Positions 11,113 through 23,195 of a stretch of 64,000 bases of DNA are shown one piece after another (positions within the stretch are counted from its first letter, which is position 1; each line of letters opens with the position of its first letter). Under the pieces are notes generated by a model. That model saw only the letters and a list, made by a program, of their open reading frames with translations. It made no database searches and was not told where the DNA came from. The position numbers and the translations under genes are program-made. This DNA comes from Bathynomus jamesi (taxonomy: Eukaryota; Arthropoda; Malacostraca; Isopoda; Cirolanidae), in NCBI GenBank assembly GCA_023014485.1, contig JAJOZX010005774.1, positions 62,001-126,000 of the forward strand. Direction: 5' to 3'.

Positions 11113-11985
11113 TGGTGAAGTGTATTTGGGTCAAACTATTACCAGCTCCTTGAGTGATGACTCGGATATAAGAAAACAATCTCGAAGCCTTTGTGCTAAA
11201 GCGAATATGACCATAAGAAATTTTCGATTCTGTACAAGTGAAGCTAAAGACACTCTCTTTCGTACTTTCTGCAGTAATATATACGGACAGCAACTTTGGG
11301 TGAATTATAAAAAAGTTCTGGCAGAACCCTAAATTTGGTGTACAACAGGTCTTTTAGACTCTTACATAAATTACCCCCGAGATGCTCAGTTTCTCAAATG
11401 TTTGCTATCCGTAATGTCTCAAGCTTCCCGGGGATAACAAGACGTGCTCAATACAGTCTAATGCAAAGAATTAAAAAATCAACCAACCCGATCATCCAAG
11501 CTATCCATGAGTCCTGCCATTTATCCTCTAACCAGGGATTCCCAGGGGGTCTCTAAGCTTTTGGAAAAATAGTAACATTAACTATATTAAAATAAATTTC
11601 CATTTCACACTAGACATTCGGTAAGTGTTTATTAAACTGGTTTAATGAGCGTAGAATGTTTAATTTTACATTAATTTAAAAGCTATCTATGTTTATGAAA
11701 TATACTATAGTTGTAACTGAATTCATAATTTCTTTTGTGGGGGTCTTTGTCCGTACGGAATTAATATTTAGGGGTCCTTGGTGGCAAAAGTTTGGGAACC
11801 CCTGCTCTAAGCTATGGAATTCTTGGTACGAAAACGTCTGTCTGTAGCTCACTTAACTTCAACAGTGCAGTATTATTTCTAATCAATTGTATATATTTCT
11901 ATCCTTAGTATATGAACTGTCATTGTATTAATAATATTTGTCATATGGACTATAGTCTGCCAATAAACCTCTTCATTTCATATTC
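11113..11985 (+). mobile_element. LINE Y 3' fragment inserted into LINE X
   Basis: Frame 11120-11332 encodes YLGQTITSSLSDDSDIRKQ and SLCAKANMTIRNFRFC, then LFRTFCSNIYGQQLW. Frame 11335-11556 continues with FRLLHKLPPRCSVSQMF. These are the conserved C-terminal segments of an invertebrate non-LTR reverse transcriptase. A few bases and a stop separate the two frames. After the MITE at 11533-11804 the coding end resumes as KLWNSWYENVCL and a stop near 11848. AATAAACCTCTTC closes the 3' UTR near 11970. Confidence 0.75.
11533..11804. mobile_element. hAT-type MITE inside LINE Y
   Basis: The left end CAGGGATTCCCAGGGGG and right end GTTTGGGAACCCCTG are inverted and of the CAGGGGTTCCCAAAC type seen in hAT elements. 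The flanks read CTCTAAC and CTCTAAG, an imperfect duplication. Removing it restores the LINE Y frame across SSK, which shows it inserted into an existing LINE copy. Confidence 0.8.
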
Positions 11986-12329
11986 ATATTCACGTACTCT
12001 CACCTGAATATGCCGTTGGCAGCATGGAGTCTTTTTAGGCAAAATTAATGTCATTCAGTTTATTTATTACATAAAAAAGTGAAAATGGCAAGTAATAGGG
12101 ATAGTGACAACAAATATAACAATAATAGCAATAATAACAATAATACAATATAAAGTTTACAAAATGGACATAATTTTAAATAAGTTATTTATTGTATATT
12201 CAGTAGAAAATAATTAAGCTTAATTAAAAAAACAAAAAAAATTATGAAATTTACTTTAAATAATTTATTATAAATGGGAACTTCATTACTAGGGCAAAAA
12301 TTACAGTAGTAAACTTACGAGTATATGTC

Positions 12330-14009
12330 AGGAGGAGCTAATGAAGTGCTTTCACAATGATTTGCGAAAAGCATTCAATGATGAATCTTGCTGATATGCA
12401 TGGAATTGCATTCCACCCATCTGCTCCTTTGAAAAGAGGATGCATTTCCTGCAGTTTTTATTGTATAGTCAGTTTTTGTATTTTAGGATATTTTATATAT
12501 TTCTTGAGCTACCCCATGTTGTAATGAAATATAATAAATGTGGATGGTGGAAGAATATGATTGAGAATAATGTGGGTAAGGAGTGCTTTTTGAGGAAGGG
12601 TCATTTTTAGTTTAAATAATATGAAGAGAAATCTTGCTATTTTGGATTTGATATGTTGTACATAACTTTTCAAATTTAGTTTTTCGTCCAAATTAATATC
12701 AAGTACTTTACTCATTCCCCTTGCATTGTAGTGTTCCCAATTTTTTACTTGACAGTTTGCATCAATATGTTTTGTGGTAATATCATACAAGATACTTTTT
12801 CAGGTTCAATAAAAGTTTATTAGCACACATCCATTTATATACATTTTCTAATTGCCTGTTCGTTTCTTTAATCAGAAAGTCTAGTTATGATGGGAAGAAG
12901 TAACTTAAGTGTAGTATCATCTGCTTATTGTGCGCAATTTAATGTGGTTGATAGATGAAAATCGTTGACCTGAATTAGAAATAGTAATGGGCCAAGAATA
13001 GATCTTTGTGGGACTCCACTAGTTAGCATCGCCTGTCATTTAAATTATTTTTTAATTTGATGTACTGATGACAATTTTTCAGATATAATTTAAACTAATC
13101 GAGGATATTTTCTCTTATTCCACATATGTGAAATTTATTCAATAAGATTTCATGCGAAAGTGTATTAAATACTTTTGACAAGACGAGGAAAGTCAAATCA
13201 GTGTGTTTTTTGTTGTTTAAGTTCTAATACATATTTTCTAATGTTTATGGCATCTTCCTGTTATACAGTATGTCCACCTCTAAACCCAAATTGTAGTTTA
13301 GTTAAAATATCGTATTTGATTAAGAATTTAGTAAGTTTATTGTACACGAGTTTTTCAAATAAAGTTGCCAGTAGAGAAATGGGGCGATAATTGGTTGGAG
13401 TGTTTGGGTTTCCCACTTAAATGCAGGGCATACTCTGGCTTCCTTTAGACTCTCAGGGAATATAGCTAGTATTACTGATTCATTCATTAGCTTACTGAGC
13501 GGTATTGCAATTTTATCGGATATTAATTTGTATATTTTTACCGGGGTCGTATTGATGTCAGGATCTTTATTTTTTAAATTTTTTATTGCTTGAGAGACAT
13601 CGTATATTAGGATTGGATCAAAGAAAAGTTAGTTTGGATTCAGTTGTGGCATGTATTGTCGGTAGTGAGTATCTGTAATTAGGATCGAGGCTGCAGTATT
13701 GGAGCCGATATTTGTAAAGAAGTTGTTTAATAAATTGGCTATGTCTTTGGGGTCACTGTAAGAATTTCCGCCTTGTGTCGGGGAGGACAAGGGATTTGTT
13801 TTAATCTTCTTTGTGTCAATTAACTATTTCAGAGTGTTCCATACCCTTTTTGAATTGGATTTTTGTTCATCAATTTTTGAACAAAAATGATCTGTTTTCG
13901 TTATTTTAATGACGGCATTAAGTCTGTTACAGTAATTTTTGTATGTCTGTTCGGTAATAATATCAGTTTTCCATAATTTAAAGGGAGTATGCTTGCGTTT
14001 AATACTCAC
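12330..14009 (-). pseudogene. LINE X reverse transcriptase remnant
   Basis: On the minus strand in several frames, 13824-14009 encodes a pre-RT segment (WKTDIITEQTYKNY, KRVWNTLK). About 13380 gives TNYRPISLLATLFEKLVYNKL, and about 13290 gives LQFGFR. 13000-13030 gives GVPQ and SILGPLLFL. Near 12930 the active-site box reads stop-ADD instead of YADD. 12509-12790 encodes the thumb region (LDINLDEKLNLKSYVQHIKSKIARFLFILFKLK). 12330-12480 carries the C-terminal FKGAD.WNAIP motif. Multiple stops and the lost tyrosine make it non-functional. Confidence 0.8.
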
Positions 14010-14030
14010 AATCAGTGCTGGGGTGATCCA

Positions 14031-15010
14031 TTAGTTGTTGTATTTAATTTTAGATATAACTTTTGAGTTAAGAAGAAAGTTTATGTTTAAAATTTAATTT
14101 AAAAATTAAAATAAAAATTAAAAATTATATCATTATAAAATTTTAAATTTAACGAATTACAGAATTTCAAGAACTAAGAGAATAGCAAGGTTATAAAATT
14201 ATAAAGATTATAAAATTAACAAATTTCAAGATAGCATAAATTTATACAGTTTTTTAATTATTACTATATATAAGAGTAATGGTACTATATAATGATAGGT
14301 TATGTAGTGATAGGTTTACTCAACACACGGATTATGCTGAAGGCATTTCTATCTGTCGATGGCGCCGAAAGTTGTGGAAGTCATGTTGAGTATGAATCGA
14401 CACTCTTTGTTCTTTGTCGGACTTACGGGCATAACAGGAATAAACTCGGTAAAATAAATAAAAAAAACCGACTATGTAATTAAGCCATTTCCAAGAAAAG
14501 TTAAGTTAGTTGAGTAATATTTAAAAGATTAACATCTAAACCTACATACAGCCACTGTACAATATGGTTGAAACATTTACCATCAGACGTACAAAGCTTT
14601 TCAAACGGAAGACTTAGATATGGAAAAGTACAAACAAGCTTAACAAGCCTGATATAATATAACGTTAATAAAAAAGATATTACGAGTGAATTTCTATGAA
14701 ATATCCATCCATATCTGTCACAGCAACACCATTCCTTCGCTCTTTTAATGGAGAATACTACAGTACATTAGCGACTTTAAAATTCAGACTTTAATAATAA
14801 AATGTAAAACTTCAGTTATGATGGATTTGTTTCCTGCAATTTTAAAAACCATAAAAGTCAAAAAAATTAAAAATAACGAAGACTCTTTCCAGAATCATTA
14901 TTGCTTCATGTCAATTCTGCTTCTGTCTTTATTTACCATTCTGTTGATGGTTGTTTTAATTATAAATACTTTTATGCATGAACAAAATATAACCTCGTTA
15001 ACTTCGTTGA
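14031..15010. other. No gene recognised
   Basis: AT-rich. A 63-codon frame (14292-14483) and a 117-codon frame (14818-15171) are present. The latter ends inside a reversed LINE fragment, so neither is supported as a gene. Confidence 0.4.
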
Positions 15011-15106
15011 TGTTCCGTGTGTTGGTCTTTCTTCACACGAAGGTCAAGCTGGTGGCTCCGCCTCTAGGCCTGGCTTGTTGGAGGAGCGAGTTGCTTTCTT
15101 GCGCTT
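15011..15106 (-). mobile_element. LINE 3' end, antisense copy of the 3141-3447 family
   Basis: The reverse complement (GCAAGAAAGCAACTCGCTCC, then TAGAGGCGGAGCCACCAGC and TTCGTGTGAAGAAAGACC) parallels 3338-3428. Only the last codons and 3' UTR remain. Confidence 0.75.
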
Positions 15107-15112
15107 TAATAT

Positions 15113-15345
15113 ATATATACAGAAGGTTAACAAAAGTAAATAGACATTTTTGGTTTCTTTGTAGTTTTTGATTTGTTCGTAAAACTTAATAAATAATAAC
15201 GAATTTATTGAATCAGTAAATTAAGAATCGCGTTGTTTTTCCCCTTTTATTATGTACAACTGACGTGCATTCTGGTATTCCAGTGATGAGCTTTGCCATA
15301 TGTTCTTGAGGATAATCATCGTGGTGTCTATTTACTTTTGTCAAC
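15113..15345. repeat. Inverted pair GGTTAACAAAAGTAAATAGACA
   Basis: A 20-bp word at about 15125-15145 recurs inverted at about 15325-15345, next to the CT microsatellite. It may mark the ends of a small unidentified element. Confidence 0.35.
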
Positions 15346-15346
15346 C

Positions 15347-15393
<47 letters not shown>

Positions 15394-15430
15394 ATGTAAT
15401 ATATATATATATTATATATATATATATACT
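15346..15430. repeat. (CT)n followed by (TA)n
   Basis: About 23 CT units with a CTCCTC break, then two TA blocks. Confidence 0.95.
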
Positions 15431-17265
15431 GTTGTGCAAACACTGCTTGAATGCACCCATTACGCGTGAATTCAATTATTCAGGATGGCCCGAAAACAAT
15501 ATTATAATAATATTATGCGACTTGCTTACAGGCCTTTGATTCTATTTTCTAACTCAGCTAACAAGAGAGGTTTATTGCAAGGTAGTATAAAAATAGTATA
15601 ATCCCTCATAAATTTTATTTAATAAGATTAAAATTTAGCACATAATTGTCCGCAGACCAAATGTTTCTTACAGATGTACACATACAAACTTTAGTCCAAA
15701 TAATAACTTGAAATTCAGGACAATGTTTTCAAATTACTTGGATTAAGTCTCAAATGAGTTATAGAAATATAGAAAGGGATTCTTTTGTGGGTCACTCACT
15801 ACATAATTAAATTTCTTAAACATAAACGTTTACTTACAGAAAAGTTACAAAAATTCGGTCCCAACGGTTCCACCAAAATATTAAAACAACAGAGACATGT
15901 TAAAGTAGGCTTATGGAATCGAGAGGTGCCACTAATTTCAGAGCTAAATTAAAACCACTTCATCTCTAGAGGACAAGAACTACAATTGATGTCATGAACT
16001 GACTTATAGAACCAAGTTATTTTAGGCTCCGCCTAATTAGAATTCAAACTGCTAAATATTCTGCCTTTACTTGAACTATTGGCCTATGACCAACTGTGTT
16101 GGGGGGCCACAAAATTTACTGACCGGCCAATGAAGTTCATGACGTCATTTGTTCACGAAGGTTTGTCCATACAAAAAACAAGAGAGTTCCTCTTTTCTCC
16201 TACAGGAGAGTGTAGAAGACATTGCCACTTGATTGGTTCTTAAAGGTTCCTGCAAAGGGAAGCACCTCCTTTTCTCTCAAAATTAACACCTATTTGATTG
16301 CTTTCTTCGAAACCACTTGTTTTCTCAACTTTGTATTTTCTCTTCTAAATGTCAAACAATATTCGAAAATGAATTCCAACTGTACTGACCCGGTGGTCAT
16401 TTAGGTATTTCATTTTTCAACAAGTAGGTTCGAGGCATAGAAGATCCAACTTGCTTGAACCATTTTCTTTTCTCAACCTAAACGAAAAGAAAATTAGAAT
16501 TTCCTTATTCCCAAACATTAACTCTAGAAAAGTTTAAATCCTAATCAAAAAGAAAACAGTCACGAAAGTCTGCACCTGATAAGGTCTTCCTTTCTCTAGA
16601 ACAGAGACAATCGTATATCTTTTACAGAAACTTGAACCAACCAAACATCTTAAATCTAAAATATGAACTCTAAATTCTCTGTTCACACCAAACTGTGTAC
16701 TTTCGCGGAAGGTATGTATGTTCGTGATAAAGGCAAGGAACTGCTTTTCCACGTACGCGTTAATCCGAACAGTCGCTCGCGTTAACTTGGCGATTCTCTT
16801 TGTGAACCTATGACTTTTCAAAGAAAATAATTTTCATGCTTAGTTAAAACGTTTTAAACTCCCTTTATTACTATCTTTACTTCAATTTGGATCTTATTAT
16901 AATTTTTTTTCTTATTTTGATACGCAATTTAAATATTCAAATTTGTCATTACGACAATAGTATGTAACAGACCCACGCATTCACCGAGATTAAATTTTAT
17001 ACGAAAATTGAAGTAAAGCGTGCAAACCCCTCGCGTCACGAGACAACCTCGGTTATGAATTTTTATTATACAAATTTACTGAAGGGTTAACTGGTGCATT
17101 TTCTTCAAAAGCTCAGAATAAAATGAGTTCCGCTCAAAAGCTAAACTTCAAAGGAAGTTTTTTGGCTTCTTGGATGGATTAGTGGTAAGATGTCGGACCC
17201 ATAACAATGCTTTGCGACGCGAGGACAAACCCACCTAGGATGTTCACGTTTTACTTCAGTCTTCG
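15431..17265. other. 1.8 kb with no recognised gene
   Basis: Short frames only (16222-16404, 16534-16821). Near 17170 GGATGGATTAGTGGTAAGA resembles a tRNA box A, but no matching box B follows, so I do not call a SINE. Confidence 0.4.
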
Positions 17266-17307
<42 letters not shown>

Positions 17308-17314
17308 TATATTA

Positions 17315-17352
<38 letters not shown>

Positions 17353-17365
17353 ATATAATATATAA
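17266..17365. repeat. Degenerate (TA)n microsatellite
   Basis: TA units broken by several AA and TT steps. Confidence 0.95.
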
Positions 17366-17744
17366 GTTTTTAATATTAACCTTCTTAAAAATATGTCCCT
17401 ACCTTATTACTTACTTTTTAATGGTTTGATATAAGGGTAAAAATATCCTACTCACTAATACACGAGTTTGAAATTTTTCAAAGTTTTGTCTCTGAATAGC
17501 GATTAGGTAATACATTCGATACATTTTGTAAACCCTGACTGTTGCCGATTAACGTGTAAACATCTCTAATCCGTTTAAAACCGAGCACGATTCAGCGTTG
17601 AGAAACGGCTACAAACTGCCGTGTGATATTGGCTTAACTCCAAATCTCTTGTAATAATATTGGTATAAAATTCATAAAGAAAATTCAAAAAACTTCACTT
17701 TTCTCTACGTGAAGGTCAAAATATGATAGTAAAAACCCACTCTA

Positions 17745-18540
17745 ATAGAGAGAGTTTATTTCCACAACAGTTTCGATGCCCACTGGCATCCTCTTCGGGT
17801 GGATACAGAAAAACGAATGAACCAAAAACAAGAGGGAAAACAGTTCAGGGACCATTAAGAAATTCGCACCTAGGTTAGATCCCGTTCTCCCGACACTGGA
17901 AGGGCATTTTTATTAAAGGGACCCGCTTATAAGTACATTCGCACAAATTTAAAACTATCTTCTTGTTCTATACATACAGATTCTATTATTTTTTTTATTT
18001 TCTTTTATATAATTATTACATTTATTATTAAATTTATTACATTTAATATTGTATTATTATTTATTACAGAAATTATAAAGATTATTACATTGTTGTTTAT
18101 TATACAAAAATTATAAAGATTATTACATTGTTGTTTATTATACAGAAATTATAAACTGAAAAACGAATGAAAAAGGCGAGAAGGAAACAATCCAGAGACC
18201 ATTAAGAAATTCGCACCTAGGCTAGATCCCGTTCCCCCGACCCCAGAAGGGCATTTTTATTAAAGGGTCCCGCTTATAGGTATATTCGCACAAATTAAAA
18301 CTATCTTCTTGTTCTATACATCCAGATTCTATTATTTTGACATAATTACTGCATTTATTATTGCATTTACATTTTTTTAACATTTATTATTATTACCTTT
18401 ACACTAATTATTACATTTATTGCATTTATATTTATTTATATTTAGTTATTTATATTTATTTATATTTATTTATTTATATTTATTTATTTATTTATATTTA
18501 TTTCCACTCTGTCTATTAGAGTAGGTTTTTATTATCATAT
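17745..18540 (-). mobile_element. Penelope-like 3' ends, partial tandem, antisense
   Basis: Two units on the minus strand (about 17745-17995 and 18145-18340) share AGATTCTATTATT, CGCACAAATTTAAAACTATCTTC, AAAGGGACCCGCTTATAAG and CCATTAAGAAATTCGCACCTAGG. The leftmost unit ends in CCTCTTCGGGTGGATACAG and TTATTTCCACAACAG, a Penelope-type 3' end. Unit spacing is about 346 bp. The same units appear on the plus strand at 47.3-48.3 kb. TATTTATTTATA simple sequence (18420-18505) follows, then a short echo of the end (TCTATTAGAGTAGG). Confidence 0.65.
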
Positions 18541-18746
18541 CATAAAGAAAAATAATTTTTTTTTAATTGGTACCTTAAAAGTTGTTATAAATTAATTAGA
18601 AAAGCTTTTTCACATTAAAAAACACCTTTTGAACGTTCATAAATATTAATCTTACATTTTGTGAATTGTACTTTTTACTGGTATCGGAATAATATGTATG
18701 AAGTTGAACAGAGTGCAAACATTTGTCTTCAAAGTAACGGAAAAAG

Positions 18747-18952
18747 GGATCACCTGAAGATTAGGGCCCCCAGCCTTCTCTAGTTAGCCTTATAAGGTTA
18801 ACTAACAAAAATATCACGACTTAACCTAATCACTCGTTAGGTCAACTGTACGCCCTTGGCAATTGGTTAGGTTAAGTCGTGATATTTTCGTTAGTTAGCC
18901 TTATAAGGCTAACTGAAAAAGGCTGGGGGGGGTCCCTGATCTTCAGGTAATC
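18747..18952. mobile_element. 206-bp foldback MITE with 9-bp flanking repeat
   Basis: The left arm GATCACCTGAAGAT and right arm ATCTTCAGGTAATC continue inward as about 85-bp inverted arms (CCCCCAGCC, TAGTTAGCCTTATAAGG, ATATCACGACTTAACCTAA). CGGAAAAAG flanks both sides (18738-18746 and 18953-18961). A 9-bp duplication suggests a Mutator- or Merlin-type family. Its inner module recurs in the MITE at 39739. Confidence 0.75.
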
Positions 18953-19202
18953 CGGAAAAAGTTAATTTACGTTCACAGTTTTACTAATGTATAAATTAGA
19001 AATTATACATAAGGATCTAAAGGAAATATACATTTATATTTATGGGGTACACGGTTTTAACAGTATGATACGGATAACTTTATAGAAATTAATACATTTG
19101 ACTAGTTTCCAAAAGCGACCCTTCAATAATAAATTTCGAACGCGTTTATCATACATTACCTTCACCTTTTTGAAAACCAGAAGCATTCATAAACAACGCC
19201 AT

Positions 19203-19385
19203 CTCAGCGGGTATCACCGTTCCCCTATAAGCGAAGTGAAAACGCTGAGGTCGGGGGCTCGACACCCGACGATGTTAGTAATAATAATAATAATAATAGT
19301 ACAAGAGTTAGATCAATAGACTGTATTTCTCTGACCTGACAACTATGCCAGTTTGTGGCCCTTCGGACTGATTACTACTATCGTT
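19203..19385 (+). mobile_element. tRNA-derived SINE (family S1)
   Basis: CCCCTATAAGCGAAGTGAAA, GCTGAGGTCGGGGGCTCGAC, an expanded (ATA)n, then the GTACAAGAGTTAGATCAATAG body and TTTGTGGCCC. Same order as the copies at 7390, 8530 and 34425. Confidence 0.65.
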
Positions 19386-19639
19386 CATAACCAACTTTCG
19401 CCGGAGATTAAAAAACTTGAATCTCACTCGTTTTCCAGGTATTTCTTCCCCTTTCATACCCCAAAACTCCTTAAAAAAAAGTCACCTTAACAGACTTCAA
19501 TTTCATTTTTCATTCTTGTTCTGTAAAAAAAAAAAAAAAAAAATTGCGGAAGAAAAATAAACACGAAAAATATTGTTTTTTAAAAAAATTCGAAAAGGAA
19601 AATAAATTGAAATTACCTCTGAAATTTAATTAAAAATAT

Positions 19640-19684
19640 TTGAAATAATAATAATAATTATTATTATTATTATTATTATTATTA
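19640..19684. repeat. (AAT/ATT)n trinucleotide run
   Basis: ATAATAATAATAATT passes into repeated ATT, forming a palindromic trinucleotide tract. Confidence 0.9.
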
Positions 19685-19755
19685 TAGAAATAATAACGTA
19701 TTTTCGAGAGATTTCCAAATTCCTGAAAGAATTTCTCGCTCACAAATTTTTTTTC

Positions 19756-19761
<6 letters not shown>

Positions 19762-19807
<46 letters not shown>
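19762..19807. repeat. (TA)n microsatellite
   Basis: About 23 TA units immediately upstream of the dimeric SINE. Confidence 0.95.
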
Positions 19808-19808
<1 letters not shown>

Positions 19809-19811
<3 letters not shown>

Positions 19812-20093
19812 ATCGGTGGTGTAGTGGTTAGCGTCGCTGACTACGAATCCATCGGCCCCGGATCGAGACACGGTGATGGCAGGCGGCGCGCAGCAAACCC
19901 CAGCTGTTCATCCTTCCACGCAATAAAGAAAGTGGTTGGTAGATAAATGGGTACCCTAGGTGGCCTAGTGATTAAGACGTTGGGCTGCTGGTGGGGCGTG
20001 GTTCAGATTCCACGTTAAACTGTAGGTCTAAGGTGAAGTGAAAAGCTTGACCTTCGTCAGAATGAACAATTCGGGCGGAAGCTAACCAAAGGT
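19809..20093 (+). mobile_element. Dimeric tRNA-derived SINE
   Basis: Two tRNA-like heads stand in line. The first begins CGCATCGGTGGTGTAGTGG, TTAGCGTCGCTGACTACGAA with a degenerate box B (CCGGATCGAGACAC). The second begins CCTAGGTGGCCTAGTGATTA, AGACGTTGGGCTGC with GTGGTTCAGATTCCAC as box B. The body ends TTCGGGCGGAAGCTAACCAA. An antisense copy with the same order is at 26237-26520, so this is a composite unit rather than two chance neighbours. Confidence 0.8.
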
Positions 20094-20417
20094 TTTATAT
20101 AAATATTAAAAATTTTATATAAATTACTAAGAAGTTTTTCGAAAATTTAATATTATTTCCTTATTATGTTAATCAACACATATTTAAACTTTATTAATTA
20201 AAAACCTCATGAATCTCCATTTCGTTGTATTTGATATTTATCTCTGGCTTATTTTCCTTAATCAATATTCATTCTGCCAATCTCAAATTGTGAAAACTTC
20301 TTGGTCATATAATATTGAAAAATTCTTTGAGATTTATCTCGAATTTTTATGGTCTTTTTTCAAATGTTCGTGAATTTTGCTTGTTTATACTCGCGCTGAA
20401 TTGTTCTGAGGCTCACT

Positions 20418-20487
20418 GTATTTGTGGTGTAACCAATGTTAGAGGAGTTACATCCCTCTTCCAAACCTCTAAATTCTTACACCACAT
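20418..20487. repeat. Small hairpin repeat
   Basis: TGTGGTGTAACCAATGTTAG is mirrored by CTAAATTCTTACACCACA with about 30 bp between, a MITE-like foldback of uncertain family. Confidence 0.4.
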
Positions 20488-20674
20488 TTGTACTTTCACT
20501 CACAGGATACTTCTTTCTCGTTGAAAAATATGTCGACATTTGTATAAGTTATTAATAGCTTCTAACTATAAGTTTCTCATTGTCTTTGATCAAAATCCAT
20601 TTTGTTCTTCCAAATATACATTTTTAACCTGAAATTTCGTTATGCGTAAAAATGGGAAGAAATTATTTTTTTAA

Positions 20675-20769
20675 CCCTTTAGCGCACAGTGTTAACTTTA
20701 CTAATTTTGTTCTGGTTAACGCCAGACGATTTTATTCAGTCTCGGAAAAGATCTCTGTGCGGTAAAGGG
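20675..20769. mobile_element. piggyBac-type MITE
   Basis: It is flanked exactly by TTAA on both sides (20671-20674, 20770-20773). Ends are CCCTTTAGCGCACAG and CTGTGCGGTAAAGGG. The core GCCAGACGATTTTATTCAG matches the MITE at 10275. Confidence 0.85.
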
Positions 20770-21282
20770 TTAAATTAAATCCGAACTATATAAATTTTGC
20801 CACATATTCCACTTAATTATACATATATGAAGTTATGCAATATGATCAATCCCTTTTCTTGGGCCATGAATGGTAAATATACGAGGAAATTAAAATTACC
20901 GCCGAGTTACAACATTTTACTAAGAATCAAAAACTAACCTTTATTCGATGTAACCACCTTCACTACGTCTTACTACCGCCAAAGATGAAGGATACAAAAA
21001 TAAGGTTTCATACCAGAGTTTAATCTAGTTCTTGACATTTTAGAGAATGCGTTTATGAGTACGACATTTTTGTGGTATTTTTCTGAAGCACATTTTCCGT
21101 TGAGCAAGATCTTCCAGACGGCACTGAATTTTGTGTCTTTCTAAGAGCCAGATCATACTGAATTGCAATTATAATTGATCACGTTCGTCTGTGGAAGATG
21201 CTAAGTCATCAAAACCTTCATGCATGGGTCGTTACCAGAGAGGAAGGTGACTTCAGTGGATTATACAGTTCAGCTAGCTGCA

Positions 21283-21485
21283 CAGTGGTTCTTAACCTTT
21301 TTAGGTTGCGACCCAAATTCTGTTTACGGGGTTGACTCGGCGACCCATGCTTTCAAACAGTTTACTCGTAATAGATAATAAAATAAATAATTAATTGTAA
21401 AATGGTGAGGGATAACATAAATAAATGTTAAATGACAGTTTAATGACCCAGTTTTGGGTCGCGATCCAGGGGTTAAGAACCACTG
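21283..21485. mobile_element. hAT-type MITE
   Basis: CAGTGGTTCTTAACC at the left and GGTTAAGAACCACTG at the right form perfect 15-bp ends. GGTTGCGACCCAAA is matched inward by TTTTGGGTCGCGATCC. The flanks do not give a clean 8-bp duplication. Confidence 0.8.
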
Positions 21486-22492
21486 AACTAGCATATTATT
21501 CCGGTAATATTAAATGGCTACTACTCAGGATTTTTTTACATAGTACATTACTGACTTTGTCTTTGGGTAAAGAAAATGAAAACGTAAATGAATGTGGGAT
21601 CTTTAATCACATTTTCTGAATCCTTCATCGTGTTTCCTCGTCTGTAGGTTGAATATCTGTTTTCAAGTTGAGTAAGTGAAAAATTCGGTTGAGAGCACGA
21701 AATTCTACAAACCGCCATACAACCAGTCACTCAGGTAATCTCAAGACTATAGAAATAACAAGAAAGTATGGTTTTACGAGATTTTGGTAGATAGTTTGTT
21801 TCATGAGGTTATTTCTTGGAACGGGTGTCAGTTGTGCCTAATAAATCCTCGATGGCATCTCTTAACTTTTGAAGATTGTTTCTGTATCACTAAAAATAAA
21901 AGGACGTTCATAAGGACTCTGCTTTCATCATCCCACGAATGCGAGATTAAAATCGCGCCTCGTCCCTTTCTTCAAGGAAAGTGATTTCACATTTGGGATC
22001 AATAAATCGCCGCAGATCAGGATCAGATTCAGTTAACAATGAATCTTAATTACGGCAAAGAAAGGCATCACGCAGTTTTTAACCGAGACATTGCATTATC
22101 TATTTATATAGCAATTTAATTATGACTAAAAATAACAAGTAATTAATGCAAAAAGTTGTAAGTTCTAGGATCACTAAACACACACACACACACACAGACG
22201 TAGATATATATTTACATAAATACTTTAAAAGAATTTGCCTAAAATTTGCCATAAAATTACCTTTTTCGGAAGTTAAAGGAAAGAAATAAATGTAAACATT
22301 AAAGTAAACACATCCATGTTCGAACTATTTTTGGTCTTCCAAATACATATTTCTAACTCGAAACTGCGGTTATGCATAGAAATGGGAAGGAATAGATTTT
22401 TCTTTTCTCCAATTTTACCGCATTTTTAGCCCCCATATCTATCTATTTGCATAAATGAACTTCCATAATGCGATTTGTATATACAGTTTTTA
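21486..22492. other. No gene recognised
   Basis: A short (CA)n run (22178-22196) and AT-rich sequence only. The 60-66 codon frames here lack any family signature. Confidence 0.4.
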
Positions 22493-23195
22493 ATGCAGGA
22501 AAGAGGGGCCAAGGGCGAACACACGCAAAAATGGCCCCCCTCTTCTCTCTCTCTCTCCGCCCCGTGGAAGGAGAATAAGAGAGCCAAAATCTAGGTCCAA
22601 AGTTTTCGAGATGCCCGGACACTCTGTATTTGAAAGATTATAGGTCATAGACAGGAGGAAAGCTGGAATGAGGAAGGCTGTTCCAGAGTTGGTCGGTTGA
22701 ATAGATGAAAGATTGAAAATATCGATTAACCCTTGCGTTAGAGAGTTGGACAGAAGAAGGATGACAATGTGTCAGAAGTCTGGTACTGCAAGGTCCCTTT
22801 AAAAGGAGATAATAGCGATAGTAAAGAAAGATTGAGGCAACATTGCGGCAAAGAGGGTGGGATTGAAAACAGTCAGTAAGAGGCGGGGAACTGATCAGAC
22901 GAAAAGCCTTTGATTCCACCAGGTCAAGTAGAGCTATGTGGGTTGAACCGCCAAATGCATGAAAAGCGTACTCCATACAGAGACAGCAACTGAGTGGAGG
23001 TGAAGAAACTGCAGAGCTGGTACAACACACCTAACCTCTTAGAAACTGTTGTAGAAAGAATGTTAAGAGAAGAGGACGGATTGAGTTGTGGATTGTCAAA
23101 GATAACGGGATAGTTGTGTGGAAGATTGTGACGAGTAGACAGATGAAGGAACTGGGTTTCTGAGACAATCAAGGCAATTGGACGATAGTTGGAGG
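22493..23195 (-). mobile_element. LINE family Z fragment, antisense, internally deleted
   Basis: On the minus strand the 5' side starts at NPSNYRPIALIVSE (near 23190), a conserved RT motif. It then jumps to FDNPQLNPSSSLNIL, TVSKRLGVLYQL, DLVESKAFRLIS, NARVNRYFQSFIYSTDQL and PPVYDL. The palm with YADD is deleted. The 3' end, CTCTTTCCTGCATTA, is at 22493. It meets a sense copy head to head at about 23195. Confidence 0.8.

Larger units (their letters stand above)
11030..14030 (-). mobile_element. LINE X (CR1/L2-like), antisense, interrupted by LINE Y
   Basis: On the minus strand the element runs from about 14030 to its 3' end near 11030, where AATAAAGATTTTTAA forms a polyadenylation-like tail. 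The 3' UTR (GGCAAAATTAATGTCATTCAG, AACGGCATATT-like) matches the plus-strand copy at 34560-35450. It is interrupted at 11113-11985 by LINE Y. An ATATTCAT-like word flanks the insert on both sides, as expected of a target duplication. The 5' end, including any endonuclease, is missing. Confidence 0.75.

Noticed and set aside
14818..15171. 117-codon frame with a hydrophobic segment
   Set aside because: The hydrophobic stretch is followed by antisense LINE 3' end sequence, and there is no family match or independent support.
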